Shown here: piece after piece, positions 16,605 to 26,703 of the stretch
How positions within the stretch are numbered: the stretch's first letter is position 1
Layout of the letters: every line of letters starts with the position of its first letter
Source: W0P28-013 sp051878315
GTDB lineage: Bacteria; Bacteroidota; Bacteroidia; Bacteroidales; Paludibacteraceae
Reading direction: 5' to 3'
NCBI GenBank assembly: GCA_051878315.1
Contig: JBJEJW010000022.1
Location: 1 to 64,000, forward strand
Length of the DNA stretch: 64,000 bases
Notes under the pieces: model-generated
Databases searched by the model: none
What the model saw: the letters and a program-made list of their open reading frames with translations, nothing else
What the model was told of the DNA's origin: nothing
Translations under genes and position numbers: made by a program

Positions 16605-17711
16605 ATGAACAACAATCTACTAACCCGCCTCGACGGGCTGCTGGCACGTTTCGACGAAGTATCGACACTGATAACTGACCCCGCCGTAATTGCCGACATG
16701 AAACGATTCGTCAAACTGAACAAAGAATACAGCGACTTGGAAAAAATCGTTGCCAAACGCAACGCCTACAAACAACTGCTCGACAATCTGGCCGAAGCCA
16801 AACATATACTCGACGACGAAAACGACCCCGAACTGCGCGATATGGCCAAAGCCGAAATCGACGACATCGAACCACGTATTCCGGCAATCGAGGAAGAGAT
16901 AAAACTGCTGCTCATCCCGGCCGACCCCGAAGACGGCAAAAATTGCATTGTCGAAATACGCGGCGGCACCGGCGGCGACGAGGCTGCCATCTTTGCCGGC
17001 GACCTTTTTCGCATGTACACCAAATTTTGCGAAACCAAAGGTTGGAAAATCAACATATCAAGTTACAGCGAAGGCGCATCGGGCGGTTTCAAAGAGATTA
17101 TTTTCTCCGTGACGGGCGACAGCGTTTATGGCACTCTGAAATACGAAAGCGGCGTTCATCGCGTACAACGTGTGCCTGTAACCGAAACACAAGGACGCGT
17201 ACACACCTCGGCGGCATCGGTAGCCGTATTGCCCGAAGCACAAGAATTTGACGTCGTTATCAACGAAGGCGACATCAAGTGGGACACATTCCGTTCGAGC
17301 GGTGCCGGCGGACAAAACGTCAATAAGGTCGAAAGTGGCGTGCGGTTGCGTTATAATTGGAAAAATCCGAACACGGGCAACGTGGAAGAGATTCTGATAG
17401 AATGCACCGAAACACGCGACCAACCCAAAAACAAGGAACGCGCTTTGGCACGTCTGCGCACCAAAATCTATGATATGGAGCATCAGAAATACATCGACGA
17501 CATAGCCGCGCGACGCAAAACCATGGTTTCTACAGGCGACCGTTCGGCCAAAATACGCACCTATAACTATCCGCAAGGGCGCATCACCGACCACCGCATC
17601 AACTACACTATATATAATTTAGCGGCTTTTATGGACGGTAATATTCAAGATTGCATCGACCACCTGATTGTAGCCGAAAACGCCGAACGCCTGAAAGAGA
17701 GCAATTTATAA
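16605..17711 (+). CDS. prfA: Peptide chain release factor 1
   Basis: 368 aa. Class I release factor reading UAA/UAG. The peptidyl-hydrolase motif GGQ lies in SSGAGGQNVNKVESGVRL, about residues 230-247. The stop-recognition region upstream includes the family block RVQRVPVTETQGRVHTSAAS. C-terminal HQKYIDDIAARRKTMV and RTYNYPQGRITDHRINYT are also canonical. The ATG at 16605 gives the usual RF1 N terminus and sits just after the promoter. Not followed by a prmC methylase gene in this window. Confidence 0.97.
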   Translation: MNNNLLTRLDGLLARFDEVSTLITDPAVIADMKRFVKLNKEYSDLEKIVAKRNAYKQLLDNLAEAKHILDDENDPELRDMAKAEIDDIEPRIPAIEEEIKLLLIPADPEDGKNCIVEIRGGTGGDEAAIFAGDLFRMYTKFCETKGWKINISSYSEGASGGFKEIIFSVTGDSVYGTLKYESGVHRVQRVPVTETQGRVHTSAASVAVLPEAQEFDVVINEGDIKWDTFRSSGAGGQNVNKVESGVRLRYNWKNPNTGNVEEILIECTETRDQPKNKERALARLRTKIYDMEHQKYIDDIAARRKTMVSTGDRSAKIRTYNYPQGRITDHRINYTIYNLAAFMDGNIQDCIDHLIVAENAERLKESNL

Positions 17712-17729
17712 ACAACGCACGTCGGCTGC

Positions 17730-18137
17730 TCAATCAATATCGTCGTCATCGTCGAAGAAACAAGCAGTATCGTCGAAAAAATCGTCCAAATCGCGCCTCT
17801 CTTTTTTGGTAGGCCGTCCCAAGCCCTTGGCACGCCGATTACTTTGGTCAAGCTTCAACACCTCTAACAATTCGAGTTGGTCAGGTGTCGTATGATTTGC
17901 CATAAACTGCGGCACAAGTTTGGCACCAACCCGGTTTTGAGTCAGCGCCACAACTTTGAACGTATATAATATCGGGTTTCGCCTCACTTGTACGACATCG
18001 CCCACCTTCAACTCGCGCGAAGGTTTCACGGGCATACCCTGCATCAGTACACGCCCTTTTTTGCAAGCGTCGGCCGCCAAACTGCGTGTTTTGAATACAC
18101 GCACCGCCCACAACCACTTATCGACACGACACTCCAT
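17730..18137 (-). CDS. S4-domain RNA-binding protein (HslR/Hsp15 family)
   Basis: 135 aa. An N-terminal S4 fold spans about residues 4-60 (RVDKWLWAVRVFKTRSLA, ACKKGRVLMQG, KVGDVV), the same as Hsp15, which binds 50S subunits carrying stalled nascent chains. The last ~20 residues are a Phe/Asp-rich acidic tail (DLDDFFDD...DDDDDID), uncommon in E. coli Hsp15. The gene follows the PhoH-like gene by 2 bases and is converged upon by prfA. Confidence 0.85.
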   Translation of the reverse strand: MECRVDKWLWAVRVFKTRSLAADACKKGRVLMQGMPVKPSRELKVGDVVQVRRNPILYTFKVVALTQNRVGAKLVPQFMANHTTPDQLELLEVLKLDQSNRRAKGLGRPTKKERRDLDDFFDDTACFFDDDDDID

Positions 18138-18139
18138 GC

Positions 18140-19459
18140 TTACAGCAGTTGGCTGGCTATCTCCGACAATTCGCTACGCTCGCCTTTTATCAGATTGACA
18201 TGTGCAAAAATATCCTGGCCTTTCATGCGGTCAATCATATACACAAGACCGTTCGACTGCATATCCAAATAGGGCGAGTCAATTTGATGCACATCGCCCG
18301 TGAAAACGATTTTCGTATTTTCACCTGCGCGTGTAATGATGGTTTTTATCTCGTGGGGCGTCAGATTTTGGGCTTCGTCCACGATGAAATAAGTGTCGCT
18401 GAGGCTGCGCCCGCGAATGAAAGCCAGCGCTTCGATAACAAGTTGGTTGTTTTTCTGCATCTCTTCGAGTTGTCGCACCTCTTTGCCTTGATACGAAAAC
18501 ACGCTCTTTATTACGTTCAAATTATCGAACAGCGGTTGCATGTATGGTGCCACTTTTTCTTGTGCATCGCCTGGCAGTGCACCTAAATCTTTGTTCGACA
18601 TAGCCACGATGGGACGTGCCAACAATACTTGTTTGTAGTTTTCGTTTTGTTGCAAGGCAGCAGCCAGTGCCAACAATGTTTTTCCCGTGCCGGCACGTCC
18701 TGTGACCGCCACAAGTTTGACACGGTCGTCAAGTAATACATCCAATGCAAAAGTTTGTTCGGCGTTGCGTGGTTCGATGCCGAAAGCGCGTGTTTTTTCG
18801 ACCCGATTCACCACGCCGTCGAACGGATTGTACCGCGCCAGAGCCGACGCACGATTGCTTTTCAGCACGAAACATTCGTTCGGTTCGATGTCCGATTGGA
18901 ACGCGAATTCGTCAATATCGACACCTGCATTCGAGGCATAAATTTTATCTATCAATTCGGGCAGCACATCATCGAATACAGGTTGTTCGCTATCGAACAC
19001 ATCGATATTGGTAACCTTGTCGGTAATGTAATCTTCGGCCAAAACGCCCAACGCTCGTGCTTTGATGCGCACATTGATATCTTTACTCACCAATATGGTT
19101 TTGACATCGGGATGTGCTTTGGCAAGTTCGAGTGTTGCACCAATAATATAGTGGTCGGGAATACGTTCGATGAATACGTCGGCCAACTCTTGCGGGAAAC
19201 TGTTGTGCGCCAATACAAACAGCCGTCCGCGTCCTTCGCCCATACTTGCGCCTTCGGTCGAAAGCATATCATCGGCCACTTCGTCGAGTTCGCGAGCGAA
19301 CTGACGCGCATTGTAATTTATTTGGTCGTTCCCTTTTTTGAAGTGATCAAGTTCCTCAAGCACTACCATAGGGATATACACATCATTTTCCTGAAAATGA
19401 TCGAGGCATTTGAAATCGTGCAAAAGGACATTGGTGTCCAAAACAAAATTCTTTTTCAT
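18140..19459 (-). CDS. PIN-domain / PhoH-like ATPase
   Basis: About 439 aa from the ATG at 19459; the longer reading adds 33 residues without family support. An N-terminal PIN nuclease-like domain (NFVLDTNVLLHD, VVLEELDHFKKG, ISKDINVRIKARALG-like region) is joined to a C-terminal PhoH/RNA-helicase-like P-loop domain: Walker A GRAGTGKTLLALAAALQQ, then IVDEAQNLTPHEIKTII and RAGENTKIVFTGD. PIN-PhoH proteins combine a predicted RNase with an ATP-dependent unwinding module. Divergent from folC. Confidence 0.9.
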   Translation of the reverse strand: MKKNFVLDTNVLLHDFKCLDHFQENDVYIPMVVLEELDHFKKGNDQINYNARQFARELDEVADDMLSTEGASMGEGRGRLFVLAHNSFPQELADVFIERIPDHYIIGATLELAKAHPDVKTILVSKDINVRIKARALGVLAEDYITDKVTNIDVFDSEQPVFDDVLPELIDKIYASNAGVDIDEFAFQSDIEPNECFVLKSNRASALARYNPFDGVVNRVEKTRAFGIEPRNAEQTFALDVLLDDRVKLVAVTGRAGTGKTLLALAAALQQNENYKQVLLARPIVAMSNKDLGALPGDAQEKVAPYMQPLFDNLNVIKSVFSYQGKEVRQLEEMQKNNQLVIEALAFIRGRSLSDTYFIVDEAQNLTPHEIKTIITRAGENTKIVFTGDVHQIDSPYLDMQSNGLVYMIDRMKGQDIFAHVNLIKGERSELSEIASQLL

Positions 19460-19614
19460 GGCATTATAGTTAAGTGTTTTTTGTTTAACAAGCCAAAGTT
19501 CGTATTTTTTTTTAGTATCCACAAATTTTCGACCATAAAAAAACGTCGGTTTAGACATTTTTAAGGTTCCAATTTACAAACGCAAAAAATAATACACGCA
19601 GTCTGTTTTTTTTA

Positions 19615-19622
19615 TATCTTTG
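19615..19622 (+). promoter_or_regulatory. Possible folC -7 element
   Basis: TATCTTTG fits TAnnTTTG about 30 bases before the folC start, but no TTG lies 19-20 bases further upstream. Confidence 0.4.
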
Positions 19623-19651
19623 CAGGTCGGGAAACAGAAATAATTTCACCT

Positions 19652-20872
19652 ATGACCTACGCCGAAGCCATCGACTATTTATACGAACACGCACCCATGT
19701 TCCAAGCACACGGTCGGGGAGCGTACAAAAGCGGTTTGGACACCACGCTTGCCCTTGATGCGCACTTCGGGCATCCGCACCGGACATATCGTACCATACA
19801 CATTGCCGGCACCAACGGCAAAGGGTCCACCTCGCACCTATTGGCATCGGTGCTACAATGCGCCGGCTATAAGGTCGGGCTGTACACATCGCCGCATTTA
19901 CGCGATTTCGACGAACGCATCCGCATCAACGGCAGCGCCATAGCGCACGATCGCGTAGCCGCATTCGTAGCCGAACACCGCGCTCTCATAGACACCCTGC
20001 AACCGTCATTTTTCGAAATTACCACGGCTCTCGCTTTCCTCTATTTTGCCGAGCAGCACGTTGATATCGCCGTCATCGAAGTCGGACTTGGCGGGCGTTT
20101 GGATTGCACAAACATCATCACACCGGTTTTATCGGTTATCACCAATATCAGCCTCGATCACACCGATATTTTAGGCGACACCATCGCAAAAATAGCCACC
20201 GAAAAAGCCGGTATCATCAAGCAAGGTGTACCGATAGTCGTGGGCGAAACACAACCCGAAACCGCGCCAATATTCATCGCACAAGCAGCCAAAGCACACG
20301 CACCGATTATTTTTGCCGATCAACTGCCACGCGAAAACGTACCGCCTTGTGCGCTGCAAGGTAATTATCAAGCAAAAAATCTGAAAACAGTACTCGCCGC
20401 CATCGAGCAGTTGCAACAATGTGGCTTAGACATCACCGCACACCATGTAACCGACGGGCTACAACAAGTAGTAGAACGCACGCACTTGCAAGGTCGCTGG
20501 CAAACATTGGCCAACCACCCGCGAATAATATGCGACACAGGCCACAACGAAGGCGGCATACGCTATGTGACAGAACAACTGCGCCAACAAACGTACACTC
20601 GTCTGCACATCGTATTCGGCATGGTGAAAGATAAGAACATCGATGCCGTATTGCAAATGCTACCACGCGAGGCCACCTATTATTTTACGCAGGCTCACAT
20701 ACCACGCGCACTCGATGCCACACTGCTGCAACGCCAAGCCTTGTCATTCGGATTATGCGGCAACGCTTACACCGACACACGCCAAGCACTCGATGCCGCT
20801 TGCAAAGCCGCCACACCCGACGACCTTATATTCGTCGGCGGAAGCAATTATGTAATAGCCGAAATCATTTAG
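19652..20872 (+). CDS. folC: Bifunctional folylpolyglutamate / dihydrofolate synthase
   Basis: 406 aa Mur-ligase-type enzyme adding glutamate to (dihydro)folates with ATP. P-loop motif IHIAGTNGKGSTSHLLASVL near residue 50, then the folate-binding block VGLYTSPHLRDFDERIRING. IEVGLGGRLDCTN and TNISLDHTDILGDT (metal and ATP site) follow, with DTGHNEGGIRYV near the C-terminal domain. The FAH-family gene begins 4 bases after its stop, so the two are co-transcribed. Confidence 0.95.
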   Translation: MTYAEAIDYLYEHAPMFQAHGRGAYKSGLDTTLALDAHFGHPHRTYRTIHIAGTNGKGSTSHLLASVLQCAGYKVGLYTSPHLRDFDERIRINGSAIAHDRVAAFVAEHRALIDTLQPSFFEITTALAFLYFAEQHVDIAVIEVGLGGRLDCTNIITPVLSVITNISLDHTDILGDTIAKIATEKAGIIKQGVPIVVGETQPETAPIFIAQAAKAHAPIIFADQLPRENVPPCALQGNYQAKNLKTVLAAIEQLQQCGLDITAHHVTDGLQQVVERTHLQGRWQTLANHPRIICDTGHNEGGIRYVTEQLRQQTYTRLHIVFGMVKDKNIDAVLQMLPREATYYFTQAHIPRALDATLLQRQALSFGLCGNAYTDTRQALDAACKAATPDDLIFVGGSNYVIAEII

Positions 20873-20876
20873 ACAC

Positions 20877-21488
20877 ATGAAGATATTTTGTATCGGTTGG
20901 AACTACGCCACACACAACGCCGAAATGCAATGCACAACGCCCGGCGAGCCAACCATTTTTATGAAACCGGACACCGCCTTACTCCGCGAAAATAGGCCAT
21001 TCTACATTCCACACTTCTCAAACGAAATTGAGTACGAAGCCGAAATAGTCGTTCGTATCAATCGTTTAGGCAAAAACATTGATGAGAAATTTGCCGCACG
21101 CTACTACAATGAAATCGCTTTCGGCATCGATTTCACGGCACGCGATCTGCAACGCCGTTTGCGCGCTCAAGGCGAACCATGGGAAATTGCCAAAGCCTTC
21201 GATGGCTCGGCAGCCATCAGCAGTTTTGTCGCGCTGACACAACTCGACAACCCGACAGCCATCGACTTTTCGTTAGCAAAGAATGGGCAAATAGTGCAAC
21301 ACAGCAACACCAATAATATGATTTTCGGTATCAACAAAATCATTGCATACATCAGCCAATTCTTTTTTCTGAAAATGGGCGACCTCATCTACACAGGCAC
21401 ACCGGCCGGCGTCGGTCGCGTCAACATCGGCGACCATCTCGAAGGCTTTATCGAAGGCACAAAACTACTTGATTGTCAGATAAAATAA
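20877..21488 (+). CDS. Fumarylacetoacetate hydrolase (FAH) family protein
   Basis: 203 aa, the short single-domain FAH form. Conserved blocks: MKIFCIGWNYATHNAE, PTIFMKPDTALL, the metal-binding E-x-E in NEIEYEAEIVVRI, then GIDFTARDLQ, FDGSAAIS and GDLIYTGTPAGVGRVNIGD. Members act as acylpyruvase, oxaloacetate decarboxylase or hydratase; the exact substrate cannot be read from sequence. Metal-dependent and cytoplasmic. Co-transcribed with folC. Confidence 0.9.
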   Translation: MKIFCIGWNYATHNAEMQCTTPGEPTIFMKPDTALLRENRPFYIPHFSNEIEYEAEIVVRINRLGKNIDEKFAARYYNEIAFGIDFTARDLQRRLRAQGEPWEIAKAFDGSAAISSFVALTQLDNPTAIDFSLAKNGQIVQHSNTNNMIFGINKIIAYISQFFFLKMGDLIYTGTPAGVGRVNIGDHLEGFIEGTKLLDCQIK

Positions 21489-21554
21489 TCGATTGAAAAA
21501 CAGATTTCATCTATTTTTTAGCCACCGAAATACCCTGATTCAAAAAAAAATCAC

Positions 21555-21562
21555 TACCTTTG
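21555..21562 (+). promoter_or_regulatory. porU -7 element
   Basis: TACCTTTG is a perfect TAnnTTTG box; the -33 region is poor (CTG instead of TTG). A start near 21568 favours the ATG at 21588 over that at 21573. Confidence 0.5.
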
Positions 21563-21587
21563 CAACTTTAATATGCAATCATTTCAC

Positions 21588-24500
21588 ATGAAACGACTCA
21601 TCTGTATCGCAGGTCTATTATGGAGCCTTTTGCCGTTGGCCGCACGCCAAATACAATTGCATTGGTTACCTGTCGAAACCCTTGTAGCCGATAATGTCAG
21701 CATGCAGGCGGTAGCATTGGAACATGGCATATACATGCGTAGCCGACAATTGCCCTCGTACATCGCAACATTGCCGCACGCAGGTGAGCCACGTATCGAA
21801 AATATTACCTACACGACACCAACCGCTGATGAACGCGCTATCATAGCCACACACGCCACACAAATTCCCGATACCGTATCGTTTCTGTTTTTTGGGCAAA
21901 CCGAGCGCAAACAGACAACGTACAAAATCGAGGTATTCCCGTTCGTGCGTATCGAAGGCGAAATACAAAAAATACAATCGTTTGATATACAACAAAATAC
22001 ACCAAAAAATCAAGCAATAACCAAACATGCAGCAGCATCGTACACTGCCAATTCGGTACTGCGACGTGGTAAATTCGTTAAAATTGCCGTCAGCCAAAGC
22101 GGCATACACAAACTCACTTACGAAGAGTTAGTCAAGATGGGCATCGATCCGCAAAACGTACGCATATTCGGTTATGGCGGTGCCATGTTAGCCGAAGATT
22201 TTACGCAACCATACATTGATGATCTGCCGGAAGTTGCCATCTACGAATACCGTGGAAACGATAATGTATTTGGCGCAGGCGACTACATTTTGTTCTACGC
22301 ACAAGGCCCGACATCGTGGTTATACTACCCTGAATACCAACATTTTAGGCATACACAAAATGTCTATTCCGACTACGGTTATTATTTTGTAACATCGGAC
22401 GCAGGCATCGGCAAACGCATCACGCAAGCCGAAGCACTTGATGCCGAACCTTCGGGAACGCTGACTACTTTCATCGACTATTTTGTACACGAAAAGGATT
22501 TGGTCAACCTCATCGGTTCCGGTCGCGAATTTTACGGCGAACAGTTCTCCGAAGGCAAATTGTCCCATTCATTCTCGTTTGCGAAGCCCAATATCATTGC
22601 CGACGAAGCCTCGATACGTTTGAATGTAGCCGTCAAGTCGCAAACAAGTTCGCAGATAAGTATCGCTGCAAACAACACCAATATCGGTGCATTAACCACA
22701 CCTTCGCTTATTGATGCGCCTGTTTACGAATATGCGAAAACAGCGGCCACCATACCCGACATCAAGTTTACACCAACGCCGAGCAATTCCCTGCAAATCA
22801 CGCTCAAATACGGCGATTCAAACGGAACAGCATGGCTCAACTATTTTGAGGTAAACATCCGGCGAAAACTGCAATTAACCAATCAAGAACCGCTGTTTTT
22901 TCGCAACATCGATTCGCTGGCAACCACCACGGCACAACGATTTTCGATAAGCGGCACCACGGCAACCACCCAAATATGGGATATCACCGACCAGCAAAAC
23001 ATAAAACAAATGGCCGTGTCGCGTCAAAACAATATCAGCACATTTATCGACAGCGTCAGCACACTCAAAGAATATGTAGCCATCGACCCGGTCGGCGGCA
23101 CCTTTTTGTCGCCAACAATTATTGGCGTCATCGACAATCAAAACCTGCATGCGCTGCCGCAAACCGACATGGTTATCATCGCGCCTGCCGAATTTTTGGA
23201 CGAAGCCGAGCGCTTGGCCGAAGCACATCGGTCCGTTCAGAATTTGAGGGTGCAAGTGGTCAATGTAGAACATGTTTACAACGAATTTTCGTCGGGAACA
23301 CCCGACGCCACTGCCTATCGCCGTGTAATGAAACTATTTTACGACCGTGCCTCCGACGAAAACGATATGCCGCGCTATCTGTTACTGTTTGGCGACGGTT
23401 GTTACGACAATCGCCACATCGAGGTCAAAGAAGATTACGCCAAATTGTTGACTTTCCAATCGGTAAACTCGGTTCACGGCACCTCTTCGTATGTGTGTGA
23501 TGACTATTTTGCGCTATTGGACGATACCGATGGCAAATATATCACGACCGATGCCATGGACATAGGCATTGGGCGATTGCCTGTACACACACAAGAGCAA
23601 GCACGCATCGCAGTCGATAAATCCATCAGTTATCTCGAAAACCAACTCACCGGCAGTTGGAAAAATCAACTCGTATTTGTAGCCGACGATGGCGACAACA
23701 ATCTGCACATTACAAGTTGCGACAGCGTAGCCAACATGACCCAACATACATACGCCGACTTTTTGGTACGCAAACTCTACCTCGACGCCTATACCCAAGA
23801 AGTATCGGCATCGGGCGAAACATATCCGTTGGCCATCGAAATGTTTGACAACTACATCAAAAACGGCACATTGATGATAAACTACATGGGACACGGCGGA
23901 CACACCGATTGGGCCAACGAAGGCATACTGACACACGACCGCATTGTCAATATGTACAACGATAAATATCCGTTGTTTGTAACAGCCACCTGCGACTTCA
24001 GCCGATTTGACGGTACCTCGCAAAGCGGCGGCGAACTCTTATTGCTCAACTCACACGGAGGCGCCATAGCACTATTCACCACCACACGAACCGTATATGC
24101 CGAGCCCAATTTCCGGCTCAACTTGCAATTTGCCAAATATATATTCGCACGCGATAGTCTAACACGACCACTCTGTTTCGGCGACGTGATGCGTAACGCC
24201 AAAAACGCACTTTCCGTCGACCCTAACCGTATGAATTTCACATTATTAGGCGATCCTGCCTTACATTTGGCCTACGCATCCACACACGATGTCGTTACTG
24301 ACAGCATCACGTTGTCCGGTACGTCCACCGACACAATCAGAGCATTGAGCCAAGTACGCATACACGGGCATATCGCTCCCGAAGGCTCGACCGAAGTGGA
24401 CGACACCTTCAACGGTTATGTTACTCTCAATGTATTCGACAAGGTCGAAACCATAAAAACATTGTGCAACGATGCCACCGGCAATACCAACAACATTCCC

Positions 24501-25367
24501 TACACATTTACCGACCGCACCAGCACCCTATTTATAGGCTCGGTTATCGTAACCGACGGACAATTTACAGTCGATTTTATCGTGCCAAAAGACATTCGCT
24601 ATAACTACGGCACAGGTCGCATCGTGTACTACGCCGTCGATACCATCAACAACTACGAAGCAAACGGTTACTACGAGCAATTCACCATTGGCGGCGAAGA
24701 CCCAAATGCTCCAACCGATGATGAAGGTCCGCAAATAACTATGTATTTGAACACACCGTCGTTCAAGTCGGGCGACAAGACAAACGAATCGCCACTTTTT
24801 GTAGCACACGTCGCCGACGACTACGGCATCAATGCCATTGGCAGTGGCATAGGGCACGATATTTTGTTAAAACTCGACAACGACCCACAGCAAGAAACAA
24901 TTCTCAACTCGTATTATATTACCAATATGGGCGAATACACAAGCGGCACCATCAAATATCAATTCACCGAACTGCCCGAAGGCAAACATCATCTCTTTTT
25001 CCGCGTTTGGGACTTGCAAAACAACTCGTCAACAGCAGAACTCGACTTTGAAGTTGTACGCGGCTTACGACCCAACCTCTACGACATGTTTGTCTATCCG
25101 AACCCGGCAAGCAACGCCGCCACATTTGTATATGTGCACGACCGCCCCGAACAGCCACTAAACGTTACAGCCACCGTTGCCGACTTGGCCGGACGCATCA
25201 TCTACACCGGCGAACAAACAGTCTATACCTACGACAATCGCACCGAAATTGTATGGAATTTCGCCGGTAACATCAGCCCGGGAATATACCTTGTGCGCAT
25301 GACGGTACAAGTGTCTGACAGCGAAACATTATCAAAAACGTTAAAACTAATGGTCAAAAAACAATAA
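21588..25367 (+). CDS. porU: Type IX secretion system sortase PorU (C25 peptidase family)
   Basis: 1259 aa from the ATG at 21588, which opens the signal peptide (MKRLICIAGLLWSLLPLAAR). PorU cuts the C-terminal sorting domain off T9SS cargo and joins the cargo to A-LPS at the cell surface. The C25 gingipain-like domain spans about 520-900. The catalytic pair is visible: His769 in NYMGHGGHTDWA and Cys802 in VTATCDFSRFDG. DMPRYLLLFGDGCYDNR and the ending FTLLGDPALHLAY are also typical. The last ~95 residues form a CTD-like immunoglobulin fold with YPNPASNAATFVY, LAGRIIYTG and GIYLVRM. porV follows at 76 bases, the usual order. Confidence 0.95.
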   Translation: MKRLICIAGLLWSLLPLAARQIQLHWLPVETLVADNVSMQAVALEHGIYMRSRQLPSYIATLPHAGEPRIENITYTTPTADERAIIATHATQIPDTVSFLFFGQTERKQTTYKIEVFPFVRIEGEIQKIQSFDIQQNTPKNQAITKHAAASYTANSVLRRGKFVKIAVSQSGIHKLTYEELVKMGIDPQNVRIFGYGGAMLAEDFTQPYIDDLPEVAIYEYRGNDNVFGAGDYILFYAQGPTSWLYYPEYQHFRHTQNVYSDYGYYFVTSDAGIGKRITQAEALDAEPSGTLTTFIDYFVHEKDLVNLIGSGREFYGEQFSEGKLSHSFSFAKPNIIADEASIRLNVAVKSQTSSQISIAANNTNIGALTTPSLIDAPVYEYAKTAATIPDIKFTPTPSNSLQITLKYGDSNGTAWLNYFEVNIRRKLQLTNQEPLFFRNIDSLATTTAQRFSISGTTATTQIWDITDQQNIKQMAVSRQNNISTFIDSVSTLKEYVAIDPVGGTFLSPTIIGVIDNQNLHALPQTDMVIIAPAEFLDEAERLAEAHRSVQNLRVQVVNVEHVYNEFSSGTPDATAYRRVMKLFYDRASDENDMPRYLLLFGDGCYDNRHIEVKEDYAKLLTFQSVNSVHGTSSYVCDDYFALLDDTDGKYITTDAMDIGIGRLPVHTQEQARIAVDKSISYLENQLTGSWKNQLVFVADDGDNNLHITSCDSVANMTQHTYADFLVRKLYLDAYTQEVSASGETYPLAIEMFDNYIKNGTLMINYMGHGGHTDWANEGILTHDRIVNMYNDKYPLFVTATCDFSRFDGTSQSGGELLLLNSHGGAIALFTTTRTVYAEPNFRLNLQFAKYIFARDSLTRPLCFGDVMRNAKNALSVDPNRMNFTLLGDPALHLAYASTHDVVTDSITLSGTSTDTIRALSQVRIHGHIAPEGSTEVDDTFNGYVTLNVFDKVETIKTLCNDATGNTNNIPYTFTDRTSTLFIGSVIVTDGQFTVDFIVPKDIRYNYGTGRIVYYAVDTINNYEANGYYEQFTIGGEDPNAPTDDEGPQITMYLNTPSFKSGDKTNESPLFVAHVADDYGINAIGSGIGHDILLKLDNDPQQETILNSYYITNMGEYTSGTIKYQFTELPEGKHHLFFRVWDLQNNSSTAELDFEVVRGLRPNLYDMFVYPNPASNAATFVYVHDRPEQPLNVTATVADLAGRIIYTGEQTVYTYDNRTEIVWNFAGNISPGIYLVRMTVQVSDSETLSKTLKLMVKKQ

Positions 25368-25397
25368 TATCGCACAATATTCGTTATAATTATAACT

Positions 25398-25417
25398 GCA
25401 TAGCCACAATGCTATGC
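25398..25417 (+). promoter_or_regulatory. Hairpin in the porU-porV gap
   Basis: GCATAGC, loop CACAAT, GCTATGC. It covers the alternative ATG at 25414, leaving the signal-peptide ATG at 25444 free; it may shape the porV leader. No T run, so not a terminator. Confidence 0.35.
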
Positions 25418-25443
25418 GCAACATCAACAACAAAAAGAACACT

Positions 25444-26634
25444 ATGAAAAAATTTCTGTTAGCAATGGCACTCGCATGTGCCGCCTATGTATCTGCTCAA
25501 ACCACTACGGGATTGAGCGACCAATTAAACCCGCTGATTACCGGCGTACCATCACTTTCCATCGGTCCCGACGCTGTGGCCGGCGGTATGGGCGACATTG
25601 GTGTCGCCACCGTTCCCGACAACAACTCGCAGCATTGGAACTCGTCGAAGTACGCTCAAATGCCGAGCAGTGCAGGATTCACCATGTCGTACACACCATG
25701 GCTGCGCAGTCTGGGTGTCAGCGACATCGACTTAGCCTACCTTTCAGGCTACTATCAAATCAGTCAGTTGGCTGGTACAGTGTCGGCTTCGTTGCGATTC
25801 TTCTCGCTCGGTAAAATCGATTTGCGCGACAATATCGATGCAACGCCTATCAGCGTGAAGCCATACGAAATAGCCTTCGACGCCGGCTACGAGCGCATGT
25901 TGAGCGAACACTTCTCGATGGGTGTCGTATTCCGTTTCATTTGCTCCGACTTGAGCGCACGCCAAGAAGATTACTATCCCGGCTACGCTTTCGGCGCCGA
26001 CATTAACGGCTACTACGAATTGCCTATCGACATCAAAATGGGAACATCAAAATTTGCATTTGGTTTCAACATCTCGAACCTTGGCACAAAAATTTCGTAC
26101 GACAAAGGCAACACCAGCAACTTTTTGCCAACCGATTTACGTTTGGGTGTTTCGTACCTCTTGCCGTTCGACCGCTACAACCGTTTGAGTTTCAACTTCG
26201 AAGCCGACAAACTGCTGGTACCGTCGCGTAAATCGAAATTTGCGAAAAACTACGATCCCAACGACGAAAGTACATGGACGATGACCGACAAAGAATATAC
26301 CGACATCTCGTCAATGAAAGGTGTATTCTGGTCGTTTGCCGATGCGCCGGGCGGAGCCAAAGAGGAATTTCAAGAAATCAACTTCGGCATCGGTTTGGAA
26401 TATGCTTACAACGAGCAATTTTTCGGTCGTGTAGGTTACCACAACGAAGCCAAAAACAAAGGCAACCGCAAATATTTTACATTTGGTGCAGGTTTCCGCC
26501 TATCAGCTTTCCGTCTTGACGTCGGTTATGTACTATCGGTAGCGCAAAACAACCCGCTCGACCAAACACTGCGTTTCTCGCTATCGTTCGATGTTGACGG
26601 TATCAAAGCATTGGCCGACCGCAACAAAAACTAA
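25444..26634 (+). CDS. porV: Type IX secretion outer-membrane protein PorV (LptO)
   Basis: 396 aa from the ATG at 25444, start of the signal peptide (MKKFLLAMALACAAYVSAQ). FadL-like 14-strand barrel of the PorV family: GVPSLSIGPDAVAGGMGDIGVA, then HWNSSKYAQ, SDIDLAYLSGYYQIS, and C-terminal ITFGAGFRLSAFRLDVGYVLSV-like strands. PorV collects cargo from the Sov translocon and forms the attachment complex with PorU. A clean intrinsic terminator follows at 26658-26690. Confidence 0.93.
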   Translation: MKKFLLAMALACAAYVSAQTTTGLSDQLNPLITGVPSLSIGPDAVAGGMGDIGVATVPDNNSQHWNSSKYAQMPSSAGFTMSYTPWLRSLGVSDIDLAYLSGYYQISQLAGTVSASLRFFSLGKIDLRDNIDATPISVKPYEIAFDAGYERMLSEHFSMGVVFRFICSDLSARQEDYYPGYAFGADINGYYELPIDIKMGTSKFAFGFNISNLGTKISYDKGNTSNFLPTDLRLGVSYLLPFDRYNRLSFNFEADKLLVPSRKSKFAKNYDPNDESTWTMTDKEYTDISSMKGVFWSFADAPGGAKEEFQEINFGIGLEYAYNEQFFGRVGYHNEAKNKGNRKYFTFGAGFRLSAFRLDVGYVLSVAQNNPLDQTLRFSLSFDVDGIKALADRNKN

Positions 26635-26657
26635 CACACAATCATCGTTTAACCCTA

Positions 26658-26690
26658 CAGAAACGTGGTAAGCCGCGTTTCTGTTTTTTT
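26658..26690 (+). terminator. Terminator after porV
   Basis: CAGAAACG (26658-26665), ten-base loop, CGTTTCTG (26676-26683), then seven T. It ends 13 bases before the ispF ATG, so ispF either has an embedded promoter or depends on readthrough. Confidence 0.8.
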
Positions 26691-26703
26691 AGATTTTTGC
26701 GAT

